A stretch of DNA of 64,000 nt, taken from contig JAUIRK010000105.1 in the NCBI GenBank assembly GCA_030549495.1, positions 372,001 to 436,000 of the forward strand, given 5' to 3'. This stretch comes from Nectonema munidae (lineage: Eukaryota > Nematomorpha > Nectonematoida > Nectonematidae). The notes beneath the pieces are model-generated. The model did not search any database and was not told the DNA's origin. It worked only from the letters and a program-made list of their open reading frames with translations. Positions within the stretch are counted from its first letter, which is position 1. Each line of letters starts with the position of its first letter. A program made the position numbers and the translations under genes. This document shows, piece by piece, positions 23,201 through 35,200 of the stretch.

Positions 23201-26200
23201 CTAACAACAACAACAACGGAAAAAATGATTAGTTGGCCCGTTGTAATCACTTATTTTTAAATCTTGCTTCAAAAATTTGAGCGAGAAATATTTTGCGATA
23301 ATAAATAAAAAAGTAAATTTCCAATAAAAATTGTATACGAATACAAAATATCTAAACAAACGAATATCAATCTGAAAGATCCTAAAATTGATCTTTATGC
23401 TTAGAGTTGCTATAGAAGTTATTCAGAATATTCTGAAAGCTTATATTTGGTAGGAAGTTCGGTGGAATATTGGAGATTAAAAGAAAGTGAACCTACTTAG
23501 CACTTTCAAAGTGTGTTGGATCATTTCCTGAAAGTGTTAGTTTACGAAAGTTTTCGTAGTGAAGGTCGTTGGTTGAGTCTTTAAGATTTTGCAAATGTTT
23601 GCAGATCAGCAAATCTCGTAGAGCTTTGAAATCACAATGTTGCGAATTTTCAACTGAAAAACAAAAAACAAAGTTTAAAAACAAGGCAGTGAATCTCTAA
23701 GCTAATAATTGAGCTTTTAACTCAAAATGGGAGAAAAAATTTATTCTACCACATAAATACTCCATTATTGATATTTGTTTGTTATAATTTTTTCAAATTT
23801 GTTATAAAGGGCAAAAACATTACTTGACATATTATAATCTTTTTCGAAATGGACTCAGAAAGTTTGGTTTATAAATTTGAGTTTCTGAAGGATTCACTCA
23901 AATCTCTTTCTAGAAATGATAAATTTGTTAATTTTGCATGATATGGTGAATAATAAAGTTTTATCCTAATTAGAAAAAAATGAGAATAATCTTGCAAAGG
24001 TTTTTTTTATATTTCTTGTGATTAAAAAAATGTCAATATTTGGTAGTAGGAAATAGAATCGGATATTCTCAAATTCCAAGTATATTCAAAAAGTTTTGAT
24101 AATGTCATCTACTCAGAGTCATTTGGATGAGGTTGAAAATCGATGTTTGAGGATGAGTGAACATTTTAAAATACAAACCCCTCCCGTTCAAATTCCCGGA
24201 TACGGCACTGTCACTCACTTCTTAGGCTCGATCCCAAACGAATGCACTGAAAGATATTTCCCCATCAAAGGATGTAAATTATAGAAGATAAGTGATGTTC
24301 GCCATCTGAAAGCTTAAAGAAGAATGTGGTTCACACAAAAAGAATTTTTGTAGTTTATGTTTTGAGTTAATAATTTAGCATAACATTTTTCTTATATAAT
24401 ATATAAGATAATCATAATAGTAGCTTGCCGGGCTTTTGATACATCCTATCATAAAATATGAAACATTGGATTCATGCATGTATAAATATATTTTCGATTA
24501 TTTAAATCAATATCAATTCTTCTTTATTATGAATATTTCCTAGCTACTTTTCAACGTAAAGGATACATACATACACGTATAAATATAAGTGAAACTTTTA
24601 TAAAAATAAAAAGCAGGCCTTTGAGGACCATAACTTTAAGGACGAATCGTTTGTTTCCTTTTTAAATAGAATTAAATGCTAAAGCGCACAGGTCCAAACG
24701 GATTGACATCTATCTATACAAAACCGGGAATGAAAGTGAGACTTTCTTCAGCATGGGAGATCGAAATAGTAGAAAGAGAAGCAAACAAAAGTTTAAACCT
24801 TCTACGAGGCCCCAGTGATACTTTCGGCCCAGAGCTTTTTTCCCACCACCCACATCATGGTATTCGGTGCTGCCTACAACGGCAAACGGCAACTTGCACT
24901 GAGGCGAGTTTTTTTTGAGCATTTCACTATCCCCAGTGCTGTGTTGATCTTTTTCGTTGAAGTTATAAATTTTGATTCCATTTTCGCAGATGTCCAAGAG
25001 TATCTGTTAGAAAAAAGAAATGAACGTACACTTTATTGAAAACGCAACAAGTTTCCTGCTTTCGAAACGCCCATTCCCCCATTTTCAAGTCAGCAATTGC
25101 TCTTAACATCATCCTATTTATTTCTCAGTTGTATATGTAAATTTATGTGAACTAAAAACCCTGAAGACTTCCATCAACAATTGGCTTGTGCCAGGGAGAA
25201 GATGATTGGGCCAAATGGCCAATTTGTTTTCTAAATTAGAGATATTTTATCTCATGACCTATGAAAAAAAGCATATATCTTCAATGGCTATTTTGGGGGT
25301 ATAGAGGGATGGTATAACCCAGGGAGATGTGTGTACTAAAAGATCAACCGAAGATAAGCATAATAGAACAAGTAGTGTATTCGGGTGACATGGCATTAGT
25401 AGTCCGCCCGCCTACCCAAAGTCAAGGAGACATTCAAGAGCTAAAGCTCAGTATGGTTTTCTTTTGAAAGCCAATCAGACTATAGTTAAAAAATATCGCA
25501 ATACAATGCTCAGATAGCATTAATTAAGCCTTTAAAGAAGTGATAATTCATTGAAAAGATTGTGTTCCTTTCTACATCTTCTCATCCTATATCTTTCACT
25601 TCGATACTTCCAAAACAATATCCATGAGTTTCTGAATCAATTCATCGTTAGAATTAGCGAATAGTATATTACCTCATACAGCATCAAAATGGCATAAATT
25701 TTACTGCTTTACTTTTCGAAGTTTCATAACTTCTGTAGACTATTGAATTGATCTTTACCTAGTTGAATATTATGCTAGTAATAAGACCTTTGAAATGTAC
25801 AAAACTTGGTATGGATATCTTGACTCCAATAAAAAGCCGTGGCCTATATCAGCCAACTAGCTCAGTTAAGAGAAAGTTATATTCAAATAAAGACGTGTAT
25901 GCCTTCTTCAATAATAGAGAACATATAAATGATCCAACTCGTCTAGCAGAACTTCATGAGAAAAATCACAAGTCGTAGGTGTTTCTAGAAAATAGTAACT
26001 AAGGAAAATATGAATGGTTATAATATAGTAAAAGCAGCAAATGCCTGCTTAAAGAAATTGGGCTCTGATATATTTTAAAAATATGAGAGCGTGGTCCCAT
26101 TATTGACTAGGAGTGAAATCAAGCATGGGATACCAAGAATGACGCGAAAAATCAATGCATTCTTACGAAGTTTACTAAATATAAGTAATATTCAGAATCA

Positions 26201-29200
26201 ATAAACAAAGTACCAATATTTTCAATAAATTATGAACTGAATCAGTCATCTAATAAGAGATGTACACTTCAACTACATCCACCCTTTTGAAAGTGTAGGC
26301 AACTGCTCGGATGAAGTCATAATTGTCACACAGGTAAGTAGTAGTCAGATTGAATATTGGAATGACATCAATGGCATAATTTTAAATTATACAAGAAGAC
26401 CCATGGAAAAGTTTCTTACATTCTCAATATAGAGTTTTAACTGAGTCTGGTATATACACAATGGATGATTTAATACAGAGAGCAATATTTCTTCAAATTA
26501 GAGCAAAGACGGAATGGCAAAACAATCCTTGACAAATCTCGAAATTGTCACACAAACGAAAGCTATCCATTTGTCTACAATGGAAGACAAATCACTCTCG
26601 GAAGCTTTATTCAACCGAATCTATGAAACATTGCGATTAGCGAAATTGAAAATAAACGAATAACTTACGAATAAAAAGAAGAATTAAATGATGCACTAGA
26701 TAATGTAGATGGTGAAATAAAGAATTTAGTCTCAGTACACAATGCTGTAAATGAACTGATAGATGAAGAACTGTTTATAACTAATTCATCCATTTAGAAC
26801 AAATGATTGTGTTGTCAATAGAATTATAAGTCACTATAATCTCTAGGATTATGTAGAGAATGGATTCCTATTGGCAGAGAGTAAAGAAGCCCTTCTATCA
26901 CTGGAAAAACTTCTTAATCTTAAACCTACAAGAAGAGAGTGCCATTGAATCCTAGACATTATAATAGAGCAAATGGATGTTTTCTTAACAAAACAGTATA
27001 ATCCATTAGAGGTAAGGAACGAGTTAGCATCTGAGCAAAACTAATGCAGAGGGACAAAGCATTCAGATCTGAAAGATCTTTACTATCATAAATAAGAGAT
27101 TCTATCAGTTCTGAATCTAACAAATGTATATGTGAGTCCCCAGCGGATTCTGATAAGCTGATAAACAACAAGGATTACCCGGTTATAGATGAATGGATCA
27201 AAAGATATTTTGTTCCATCGATTTATGTTCTATAGTATAAAGCGAAATCAAAAGAAGGAAATATTAAAGTTTAATTAGAGTCAGATATCATTAAGAGTTA
27301 AACAAGCATGATGAGTCAATCAATTCTTCAATTTGATAGTGCAAGATTCTGCAGCATAGATGCAATGTTATGAATTAATTCTTCACCTGGTTATGAGATG
27401 CTGAATCATTTTAGAGAAATACTTCATGGGTTTACATATAACTTGATATATAAATCTGTGAAGAATCCTTCCTTCAAGATAATGCAGAAGTACAAATATG
27501 TATGCAAATAGATATTTATTCCTTCCCAAAAAAATCAAGAAATATTAGAAAGTGACCTATTTGCAATGTCCAAGTCATACAAGATTTAAAGTCCTTGTAC
27601 CCTAATGCAAAGCTTTCAATTAAGTTGCTTTCAAAAACGTATCTTGCAAGGTTTGGGACAATGTCACGCGTTGTGTGAATGCTAAAAGCAATTCTGACAG
27701 ACAATATCTTATATCAGTCAAAAGAAACTGCAATATGTTGAGAAGATACGAATGATATCTCACTAATTGGACTAATTGAGCTGTGACACTTTAACGATAA
27801 AAATAATTATTATTGGAATGAAATCAATAGTAATTACTATTTAGAATCTCAAGGCATAAAGAGCATTCAAATTAATTGTAAATGAAGATAAATTCATTTC
27901 TGCGAGCACTCGAAGTGACATTATAAGGCAGCATCGGAAATATATAAAGAATTTAAAGAAAAATTCAAATCTATGTTTGAAGGATTCAAAAATCTTTCCA
28001 AGGTAGATCTATTGATGATCCAGATGGGCCAAGTTTTCCTCAAAATCTGCAGTTGAAATGGAAGGAGTTAGTATTCCTAAGTCATTCTCAATGGACCTCT
28101 TTGGCTGTACGTCAGTGTCTAGGCAGGTTCAATAAATGTGTAGGAGAATTTAAGAAATAAGGAATCACAAGAACCAAGAGAAAGGCTCAATAAAAATGCA
28201 GCTGATGAGAAATATGAGGTTGTTGGATTCATTAAAAGCTAAGGGCAGTTCCAGTGATTTTGATGATTTTTTAGAGGACTTCAATAAAGAATAGTTTTAA
28301 TAGATTACTATTAGCAATTTTATGTTTATAAGGATTTATAGCCTAGGATAAGTAGAATTGTTTTATATTTATGTAATTTGTATCATCTATCAAAGCTGAT
28401 GACAACACGTACTGTGAAATCTAACTTGCCAAATAATTTTAAGTTAAGTATAATAGTTCTTATATGGAGTGTCTCTTCCTTAAAAAACCGGAAGAAAAGC
28501 GTTGGTGTGGAATTTATTTAGTTTCATTTCTTAAGTACTTGGAATAGGAAATTTTGGATGCGACTCTCCAGCCCTGGTGTTAGCTGGCCCTCATACTAGA
28601 CGTGAGACGGCCCCTCCCAAATTGGAGCGAGGAATCCATTTTCCCAATTATTTTTGAGTTGTGAGAAAAAAGAATGTAAAAGACTACGAACTAAAATTGA
28701 AAAATTCTAAAAAATCTCGATTTGACGGTCCCAACCAGAAATTTCTGGTTAACACACTGTTATCATTTTGGTAATATTATAAAGTTTACACCATCTAGCA
28801 TTTCACAAAAAAACTGTGTTTCGAAGTTGTGCTCTTCTAGACTAATGAAAGATGAGTTTATTTCCAAAGCACTAGATTTAGTTAGCAAATAATTGAAAAA
28901 TTTCTGTAATACAAGTTTTAGATAGGTCTTAGCTGCTATTTTTATTTGTTGCGAAGAGACATAAATTAGTTTGCTATCAATTTCATCAGGAGGCATCCCT
29001 GTTTACATACACATTGAGGTGAAAACGTAATGGCAAATGGAGTTGCAATTTTCATTCTTTTCGTGAGTATCCTCAAAACATACGCCCAAACGTTGAAATA
29101 GTTGATAAGCAGGTTACTTTTTTCTTGAATTCCGAAACTTCAGTGGGAGTAAGAGTATCTGATTTGGCTATGAGAGGTATTATGTTCACTCGGTGGTGCA

Positions 29201-32200
29201 ATTTTTTCATAAACTCTATATCGAGTTGGCGAAGTCTAAAAAACGAATCCAAATTAAGCACTAACATATTTAACCACGAAATCACCTAACTTCTTTTTCA
29301 GTCAACCAAATTTATAGGAGCCAAAATATTTTAATAATTAGGTATAAAAACCTCTATAAAAATCGTGTATTTGGGTGACACTTTTCATTGTTATATTTTT
29401 TATCCAATTTTTTTTACATTTTTAGGATATTTACAGGACCATATTTACACGTAAAGCTTATTGGTTTCAAAAAATTATTTGAAAGCCGATTCAATACTTC
29501 GATTACTTCTTAAATAGAATTCTTCTTATTTCCTAAAGGTAAAGGTAATGTGGAGTGTTTTCATCGAGAAGACACAATTGCGCCGCTTGTATCCCACTAT
29601 GAAGAAAGTAGGCTTGATGCGGGATCGAACCCAAGACCTTGAGTTATCGAAACCGAGTATCTAACCAATCTTACTCACGCTATTTTCTAATATAAGATCT
29701 CACAAGTTTTAGTTTACCAGAGTGTAATATTTAATTTATACAATAAATTTTTAGATTGAGGATTTATATAAAGTGATGCAGTCACTTTTTTGCATTGTTC
29801 CATATAAAATGCTTAACATGTATAGCATTTTAATTGATATAATTAATACTGTATATAGTCGGGTATCATGCGACATTCGAACGCATCATTTAAAACTAGA
29901 TTTTAATACAAATTTTAATGTTTAAGATTTTTTGAAACATTATCTTTATTTTTGTACATAAGGAAGTGTAGAAAGTTTATGAAGGAAAAGTATTTGAATT
30001 GGATGCATGAAATTATTATAAAAAAAGTAGGGCAAAGTCGCTTTCAATCATTGAATAAGTCTGAGAAAATCGGTCTAACATTTCCCCAGCATAGGAATGA
30101 ATCACGAGATGTGTGGTAAAATCGTGTTGTGGGGTGAAAAAAGGGAAGCCTAAATGCGCCAAATCGCACGATATATACGATAATATAGACATACTTTTTC
30201 TATAAAAACTACATTATAGTGCGATATTTTATTTTAGGTTTCTATACTTACCGTGTATCTTTATTAATTGTAGTTTTTTTAACCGAAACACAACCACAAA
30301 CGGACACTTGGCCGAAGCCAAATTAGCGGCATGGACATTTCACCAAAAATGTAGATAGAATTTGACAATTTTTGTAGTTTGCTCTATACAAAGCTTCAGT
30401 GTAATTTTTATCCTCTTTTATTATTCTTAACTTCTATAGACAAATTTTATGATGAATAAGTTTATCTACTCGAAGAGTAGTTACATGACAAATACTCCAA
30501 TGGATCAAATGTCCGTTTGTTAAAATTTTTGTTCACCGAAATGTGCACCGGTCAAATGTACCGGTACTTATAACGGCTAACAACTTACCATAAATTGCCT
30601 TTAATAATAATAATAATAATAAGTTTTCGGCTACTTCCCCAACAAGCTAAGGTTTAATTTTAAATCCTCTTTTCCTCATATCTTTCTCAACTAATTCTTT
30701 TCATCTTTGTCTTTATTGTTCTAAAACTTTATTTATTTCATTTACTTCAGATAAATGCCTGATTTTCTCATTACTTAATTTAGATTTTAAACTCAAATTA
30801 CACATAATCCACAGCATTCTCAATTATGTCGTATTTAATCTACTTTTCTCAGCTTCTTTCAATGCGCAGATTTGACCACTAAACCGGATCTAATTGGTGC
30901 TAGCCAAATGTCGCCCAAATTAATAATTTACTTTAATTGGCTGTTTACCAGAACAGCAAAAACTTTATATACGTTTGAAATTTTCGCGATTGACTAATGT
31001 TCATATCCATGCGTTATATAGAGATTAAATGAACCAAATCAATTCTATTTTGACAGAGAAGTTACACTAAATTCTACACAAAAAAGATTCGTGGAAGAAA
31101 AGTCCACATGCACTCATCATGACATTAATCTTTCTTTCCTATTATTTCTGTGTATGTTTTGAAGTGATGTATATGATAACTTTATTTCTGCATACCAATT
31201 TATAGTCACTAAAATCATTATTATACCATTCATTCTTACATTATTTATTAACATTAACCCGTTAACGAACAGAATAATCAGACGATATCTAATGTAAAGC
31301 AGAGGATTTGTATTAAAGAGCTTTGATAAACGCAGACGATTTTATTTTTGTAAAGTCGACATGGGCGTTAACTGGTTAAGGAGCTCTGATAAACGCAGAA
31401 ATTATTTTTGTAAAGTCGACTATGACATTGGCGTTAAAGGTTTAAAAAGACAATTTAAAGCATTTCTTTAAAAGCCATTGGACAGGGTAAAATGAGAAAC
31501 CATGAAGAACTGCTGGAATCACGCTCTGTATGACATATTCAAAGAAGACACAGAAGAAATCATGGGAAAAATTCTTTCGCCCTTGCTAATGAAGGAACGA
31601 ACACTGAAATATTGAATGAGAAACTTTTTAAGTCTACGAATAACTTCTTAAGACGCTTACAATACCACAGAAGAGTCAAACTTATTGAATAAATGAAGCA
31701 CATAAGACTACCTTCGCCTAGCTTCATGGAAGCAAGTTTCAAGTGGTATGAAGCACAAGACATTGTGACTGAGCAAGACTTGTACAAATGAGAAGTTTGT
31801 TCGCTAAACAACGTGCATCAGCTAATTCAAAGCAAAAACGTATGACTGACTTTTTCGCACAAAATGATTAACTTGTTTGCGGAGAGATTTATACAATGTG
31901 TGCGCATACTTTTTTTGATAAGAAAATTTCGAAAAATGTACTATTTCTCTATCACTCATTGTTTGGACAGATATTTCTTAAATATTCATTATTTTTGCTT
32001 TTTGTAGTGCGTATCTGCAGTATGTTCGATGAATCAAAGAAGTGAAAAAGAAGTAGATTATTGGAACAGATTTGGAAAGAAGAAAAAATGCCAGAAGAAT
32101 GGACTAAAAGTCTCATTGTTCCAATTTACAAAAATAAAAAAGATGTTAAACTGCGAAAATTACCGGGGCATAAAACTAATAGAACACGGATTAAAACTTC

Positions 32201-35200
32201 TGGAAAAATTTTTGGTTGAACGTTTAAGAAATCAAGTTAACATAAATGATAACCAGTTTGGATTTATGAGAGGAAAGAGTACAGTAGATCCTATATTTAT
32301 AGTTAGACAGGTGATGGAAAAGAGACTTGAAGGAAATCAGCCTTTATTCTGCGGTTTTGTAGACCTAGAGAAAGCGTATGATAGGGTTCCAAGGGATGTT
32401 GTGTACTGGAGTCTAAGAGAAAAAGGTGTAAGTGAAAAGTTAGTGAGACTAGTTAAGGAAACCTATAGAAACTCTAAAACTTCCATCAGAACAATGAACG
32501 GATACTCACAGGAATTCGACATAAAAGTAGGGTTACACCAAGGTTCTGCATTGAGCCCTTTTCTTTTTGCAGTTGTTATTGATGAAATCTCCAAAAATAT
32601 AAGAAAAGAAGGAGTAAATGAACTTTTGTTTGCCGATGACTTAATAATTATAGCAGATAGTGAAAAAGAATTACAGGAAAGACTAAGTATATGGCAAAAA
32701 AGGCCTAAAGTTGAATGCAGGCAAACCCGAAGTGATGAAGGTTAGTAGAAATGACAAGACTGAGATAAGAATAAAAGACGTTCATGGAATTGAGTTAAAT
32801 CAAGTTAAAGCGTTCAAGTATTTAGGATCAGTTATTGAGATGGAAGGAGGATGTTGTAAAGACGTTCAGTCGAGATTGAATGCCAGTTGGGCAAAATGGA
32901 AAGAGGTTAAACCTGTTCTAAACGATAGAAAGCTAGGCATGAATTTAAAGGCCAAGGTATATACATCAATAGTTAGACCCGTCATGACTTACGGATCAGA
33001 ATGTTGGTGTCTGAGAAATAATGAAAAGAAAAAGCTAGAAGTGTCGGAAATGAAAATGCTGAGAATGATGCTGAACGTTACGAGAAAAGATAGGATTAGA
33101 AATGAAGAAGTGAGGCATAGAACAAAAGTGACGACGAGTGTTGTAGATGTAATGGAAAGAAACAAGATGAGATGGTTTGGACACGTGCTAAGAAGAAAAA
33201 GCGATGAAAAAATAAAGATAGCGTACGATGAGCCTGTACAAGGAAAGAGAAAAAGAGGAAGGCCAAGATTGAGATGGAGGGATGATTTGAAAAGGTCCAT
33301 GGAAAAATTTGGGTTGAAAGAAAGCGATGCGAGGACAGAAACCTATGGAGAAACAGGATCAAGCCATCGACCCCCATTTAGGGGATAAGATGATGAAGAA
33401 AAGAAGAAGAAGATCTGCAGTATGTTCGATGGATATCTTGCTCCAGACAGTAGTTTGTATTAAATGCACGGCTAAGCAAATCTTGCCAGGCTTGGTCTAG
33501 TCTTAGCCAAAGGCAAATGCCCCAGATTTTCGCAAAATAGTACAATGCACCGTACCTTTTAACGTGGGTACCACATTATGTCTCCCACTAACCGCGTTAT
33601 AGCGGGGTTCTACTGTATATTAGAATGATTAAATATTAGACAATCAGAAATAAGTCTTTGCGAGTCAACCAACATGTGGATAAAAAGAAAAATACTAAAA
33701 CATTAAAACACTTAGTTTTTCCATCAAAAAATTCGTCCTATTCACCAACACTATATGTAGTTGTAGTATATAGAATTGGGAGCAAAACATAATTTGTTTC
33801 TTATTTATTGCAAAAAAAATAACAAGAAGCTATTGCCAAGATAAGTTAGAAAAGAAAGAGGTACAATATACGTATGGGGCATGAAGAAATTTGTAAGTAA
33901 GTATTAATGAAAGCGAAAAATGTTGACTTAATCTACGACCAGTGGCGTAATTAGATGGGGGCGGTCCGCCCCGGGCGGCATATTTTGAAATCACTCATAT
34001 ATTGCAATCAATATGATGTTAATATAACAGTTTGTGTTATAAGAGAATTTCATTTGACAAACACAAAAAAACATGCATACACAACAAATCTGAGACCTGA
34101 AAAAAGTTTTTGACGAAGTTATTGAAGAGTTTGCTAACAAAAAAGCTAGAAAAGTTCATCTATAAAAAGTTGAAAATGAATATTTGTATGTAAGTAATTA
34201 AATAAATTTTTCAGTTTTTTTTATTTTCATATTAAAGCATTATTTTCTATTATAAGCATTTATATAAAACTAATTTATAAATAAATAATGTTTTAACCAA
34301 TTTTTAAAATAAAAATGGGCGTCAAATTTATGACCCGCCCCGAGTGGTAATTCTCATGGTTATGCCACTGTCTACGACCAATCAAATTCGAGATATTCCG
34401 CGGTAAACTGTGAATAGTCACTTTCAAAATAATTAGTTTGATCTGTAAAATTAGATGATTCGTAACTAAAAAATTAACCAAAAACTTTTATCCAATCAGA
34501 TCAAGGAGTTTAGATAGCCCTAACGTGATAAAATATACCATAACTTTTTTAATGTATAACAAACATGATTTCAAGCATGCAAAAATGAAAAATATTAGGA
34601 ATAAACTTTAAAAATGTTACCCGTGCCCAGATGGACGAATGAAATAAAGGCAGGCGTGGACGCGATTATCAGGAAATTCAACGCGGTCAACTTTCGTCTC
34701 CTGTTTCAAATAATCTTCGAATTTTGTGTCAATAAAAGTAATCACTTTGTCCCAGCTAAAAATGACATGCGATTATATAAGTAAAACTTCGTTTAACGTC
34801 ATTTATTCCCGAATGGAACGTGGTGCATTTCTTGACAGGATGCCCTTCCTCACGTCAAAACAACAAGAAATTCTATTTCGGGTACATCGGGTATCGAACT
34901 CGAGACCTTTGGAATGAAATCCCTGGGGTCTAACCACGAAGCCACAGGCGCCCACACGAAATTATATAGAAAAGATAAAATCCTATAATTACATCATTTA
35001 ATTAAACCTTTGAGGACAAGTTGCAAGAAATGAAATTTGTCTGCTATAAAATTCAATGGAAACAGAAAGCAGACAATTAATAATTAGTGTTTATTAAAAT
35101 TCTTGTGTAGTATGCCAAAAAAGATTAAACAAATTTTTATGGCTTTCATATGATAAATGTCTGAAGAAAGGACTATTCACCCAAATAATATTTTAACTCT

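Larger units (their letters stand above)
31480..33615 (+). mobile_element. Tigger/pogo-type element remnant, split by a LINE
   Basis: The 3' terminus ACCGCGTTATAGCGGGGTTC followed by TACTG (ending 33615, then TA) is the reverse complement of the CAGTAGAACCCCGCTATAAC repeat typical of Tigger elements. Upstream, near 31790-31870, a frame ends [20 protein letters not shown] and AQND-stop, resembling the C-terminus of pogo/Tigger transposases (KQ-TDFF). The 5' part is missing. A LINE copy lies inside (32031-33412). Position: septin intron 5. Confidence 0.7.

Noticed and set aside
28763-28996. Minus-strand 77-codon ORF ([19 protein letters not shown]...) between septin exons 6 and 7
   Set aside because: Its sequence does not fit the septin, which is continuous from exon 6 to exon 7 without it. 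No other family was recognised; possibly transposon debris.
13955-29681. tRNA genes at the SINE heads (B boxes such as GGTTCGATCC)
   Set aside because: The acceptor stem does not pair, a shared non-tRNA body follows in all three copies, and the copies are dispersed. They are tRNA-derived SINEs.
32989-33377. Minus-strand ORFs of 93 and 103 codons
   Set aside because: Shadows of the LINE coding frame on the plus strand.
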